12,750 nt of DNA. Origin: Clostridiaceae bacterium. Lineage in GTDB: Bacteria > Bacillota > Clostridia > UMGS1883 > JAAYMJ01. The stretch lies in the NCBI GenBank assembly GCA_012521455.1, contig JAAYMJ010000373.1:1-12750 (forward strand). Reading direction: 5' to 3'. Under the pieces are notes generated by a model. The model was not told where the DNA came from. It ran no database searches and saw only the letters and a program-made list of their open reading frames with translations. Positions 12,017-12,750 of this stretch are shown here, piece after piece (the first letter of the stretch is position 1; every line of letters begins with the position of its first letter). The position numbers were made by a program, and so were the translations under genes.

Positions 12017-12750
12017 ATGGTTATAAGCACGATAAATTATCTTAGGGGATACTTGGTTATTGAGGTGCAAGGGCCTTTTTTGGAGCGCTTTATCAATATG
12101 GCAATAAAGCGCAATATTTATCTTTGGGACATAAAAAAAGTCGGCAACAGCCGCATGATTTTAAAAATCAGCACGAAGGGCTTTAAGAATTTAAAAGGGA
12201 TTTCAAGAAAGGCCCATGTGAAGATTAAAATCTTAAAAAAAGAGGGCCTTCCCCTCATATTATACCGCTACCGCAAGCGCAAGGCTTTTTTTGTTTGCGT
12301 GTTTGTCATAGCGCTGTTGATTTTGTTTTTAAGCCGGTTTATCTGGGCAATTGAAGTAAGCGGAAACGAAAGGGTGAGCGTAGAACATATAAAAGAAGTG
12401 CTATCATCTTGCGGTCTTAAAGTGGGTGTGGTAAAATATAGCATAGACCAAAACAAGCTAAAAAATGAGGCGCTAATCCAGCTTGACGAGCTTTCATGGC
12501 TTTGGGTTGACATAAAAGGCACAACCGCTTATGTAAAGGTGAAGGAAAGAGACGAGGCGCCCCCGGTTTTATCCGAGGATGATCCCTGCAATATTGTTTC
12601 AACAAAGGACGGGATAATCCAAAACATGATTGTAAGAAGCGGGCAAAGCCTTGTAAAAGTAGGGGACACGGTAACGAGGGGGCAGCTTTTGGTAAGCGGG
12701 ATTGTGCAAAGCCAAAACCAAGAGGTTGGCGAAATCAGAAGGGTACACGC
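12017..12750 (+). CDS. yqfD: Sporulation protein YqfD, N-terminal part (runs off window)
   Basis: The frame is open from ATG 12017 to the window edge: 244 codons, with no stop. The N-terminus NYLRGYLVIEVQGPFLERFINMAIKRNIYLWDI (7–39) is the YqfD signature. A cytoplasmic basic region ends in LYRYRKRKA, then one membrane span (about 90–108) is followed by an FtsQ/POTRA-like stretch, AIEVSGNERVSVEHIKEVL to LWVDIKGTTAYVKVKERD (111–179), and VSTKDGIIQNMIVRSGQSLVKVGDTVTRGQLLVSG (194–228), which looks like a small lipoyl-like barrel. This suggests a membrane-anchored mother-cell protein with its bulk outside the membrane. Family members are near 400 residues, so roughly 150 are missing. AAGGGG (12003–12008) is the ribosome binding site. 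Confidence 0.9.
   Translation, partial: MVISTINYLRGYLVIEVQGPFLERFINMAIKRNIYLWDIKKVGNSRMILKISTKGFKNLKGISRKAHVKIKILKKEGLPLILYRYRKRKAFFVCVFVIALLILFLSRFIWAIEVSGNERVSVEHIKEVLSSCGLKVGVVKYSIDQNKLKNEALIQLDELSWLWVDIKGTTAYVKVKERDEAPPVLSEDDPCNIVSTKDGIIQNMIVRSGQSLVKVGDTVTRGQLLVSGIVQSQNQEVGEIRRVH

Noticed and set aside
1..12750. CRISPR array, tRNA, rRNA, transposase or phage integrase
   Set aside because: No spaced direct repeats, cloverleaf-like or rRNA-like sequences, and no recombinase-like protein were seen on either strand.

Overview
The window reads as chromosomal DNA from an anaerobic, spore-forming Firmicute of the class Clostridia. The reasons are the rpoC–L7Ae–rpsL–rpsG–fusA–tuf order, protein sequences close to clostridial S12, S7, EF-G and EF-Tu, strong AGGAGG-type ribosome binding sites, frequent GTG/TTG starts, and homologues of the sporulation proteins YlbJ, YqfC and YqfD. 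No rRNA, tRNA, CRISPR array, insertion sequence or phage gene was seen, and no gene-free stretch exceeds about 180 bases.

Region 1 (1–5124) is the streptomycin (str) operon: the 3' end of rpoC, a TTGACA-17-TAAAAT promoter, the L7Ae-like protein, rpsL, rpsG, fusA and tuf, closed by a strong terminator. Two features stand out. The S12 protein carries arginine at the lysine position where substitution classically gives streptomycin resistance. The rpsL–rpsG and rpsG–fusA spacers are long (138 and 170 bases) and share a layout: a GTGCGA-N2-TACG motif, then a perfect A/T-rich inverted repeat, then a GC-containing hairpin.

Region 2 (5125–7879) holds two convergent surface-polysaccharide genes, a sugar-transfer-type ATP-grasp protein (+) and an O-antigen ligase/polymerase-type membrane protein (-), with a bidirectional terminator between them. 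The polymerase has a perfect-consensus TTGACA-17-TATAAT promoter. The ATP-grasp gene changes base composition sharply near its middle.

Region 3 (7880–9576) is a compact three-gene operon: a YerB-like (DUF3048) lipoprotein, a 67-residue four-CxxC zinc-ribbon protein and a DUF2085 membrane protein. The function of this set is not known to me.

Region 4 (9641–12750) has, on the minus strand, a secreted SH3b + CAP-domain protein and the sporulation membrane protein YlbJ. Divergent from ylbJ are yqfC and yqfD; yqfD runs off the end. The 97-base divergent region contains a pair of sigma-E-like boxes that can serve both directions, which would fit co-induction in the mother cell. The novelty in this window is mainly regulatory and structural (str spacers, S12 variant, shared divergent promoter); no clearly new enzyme or defence system was found.
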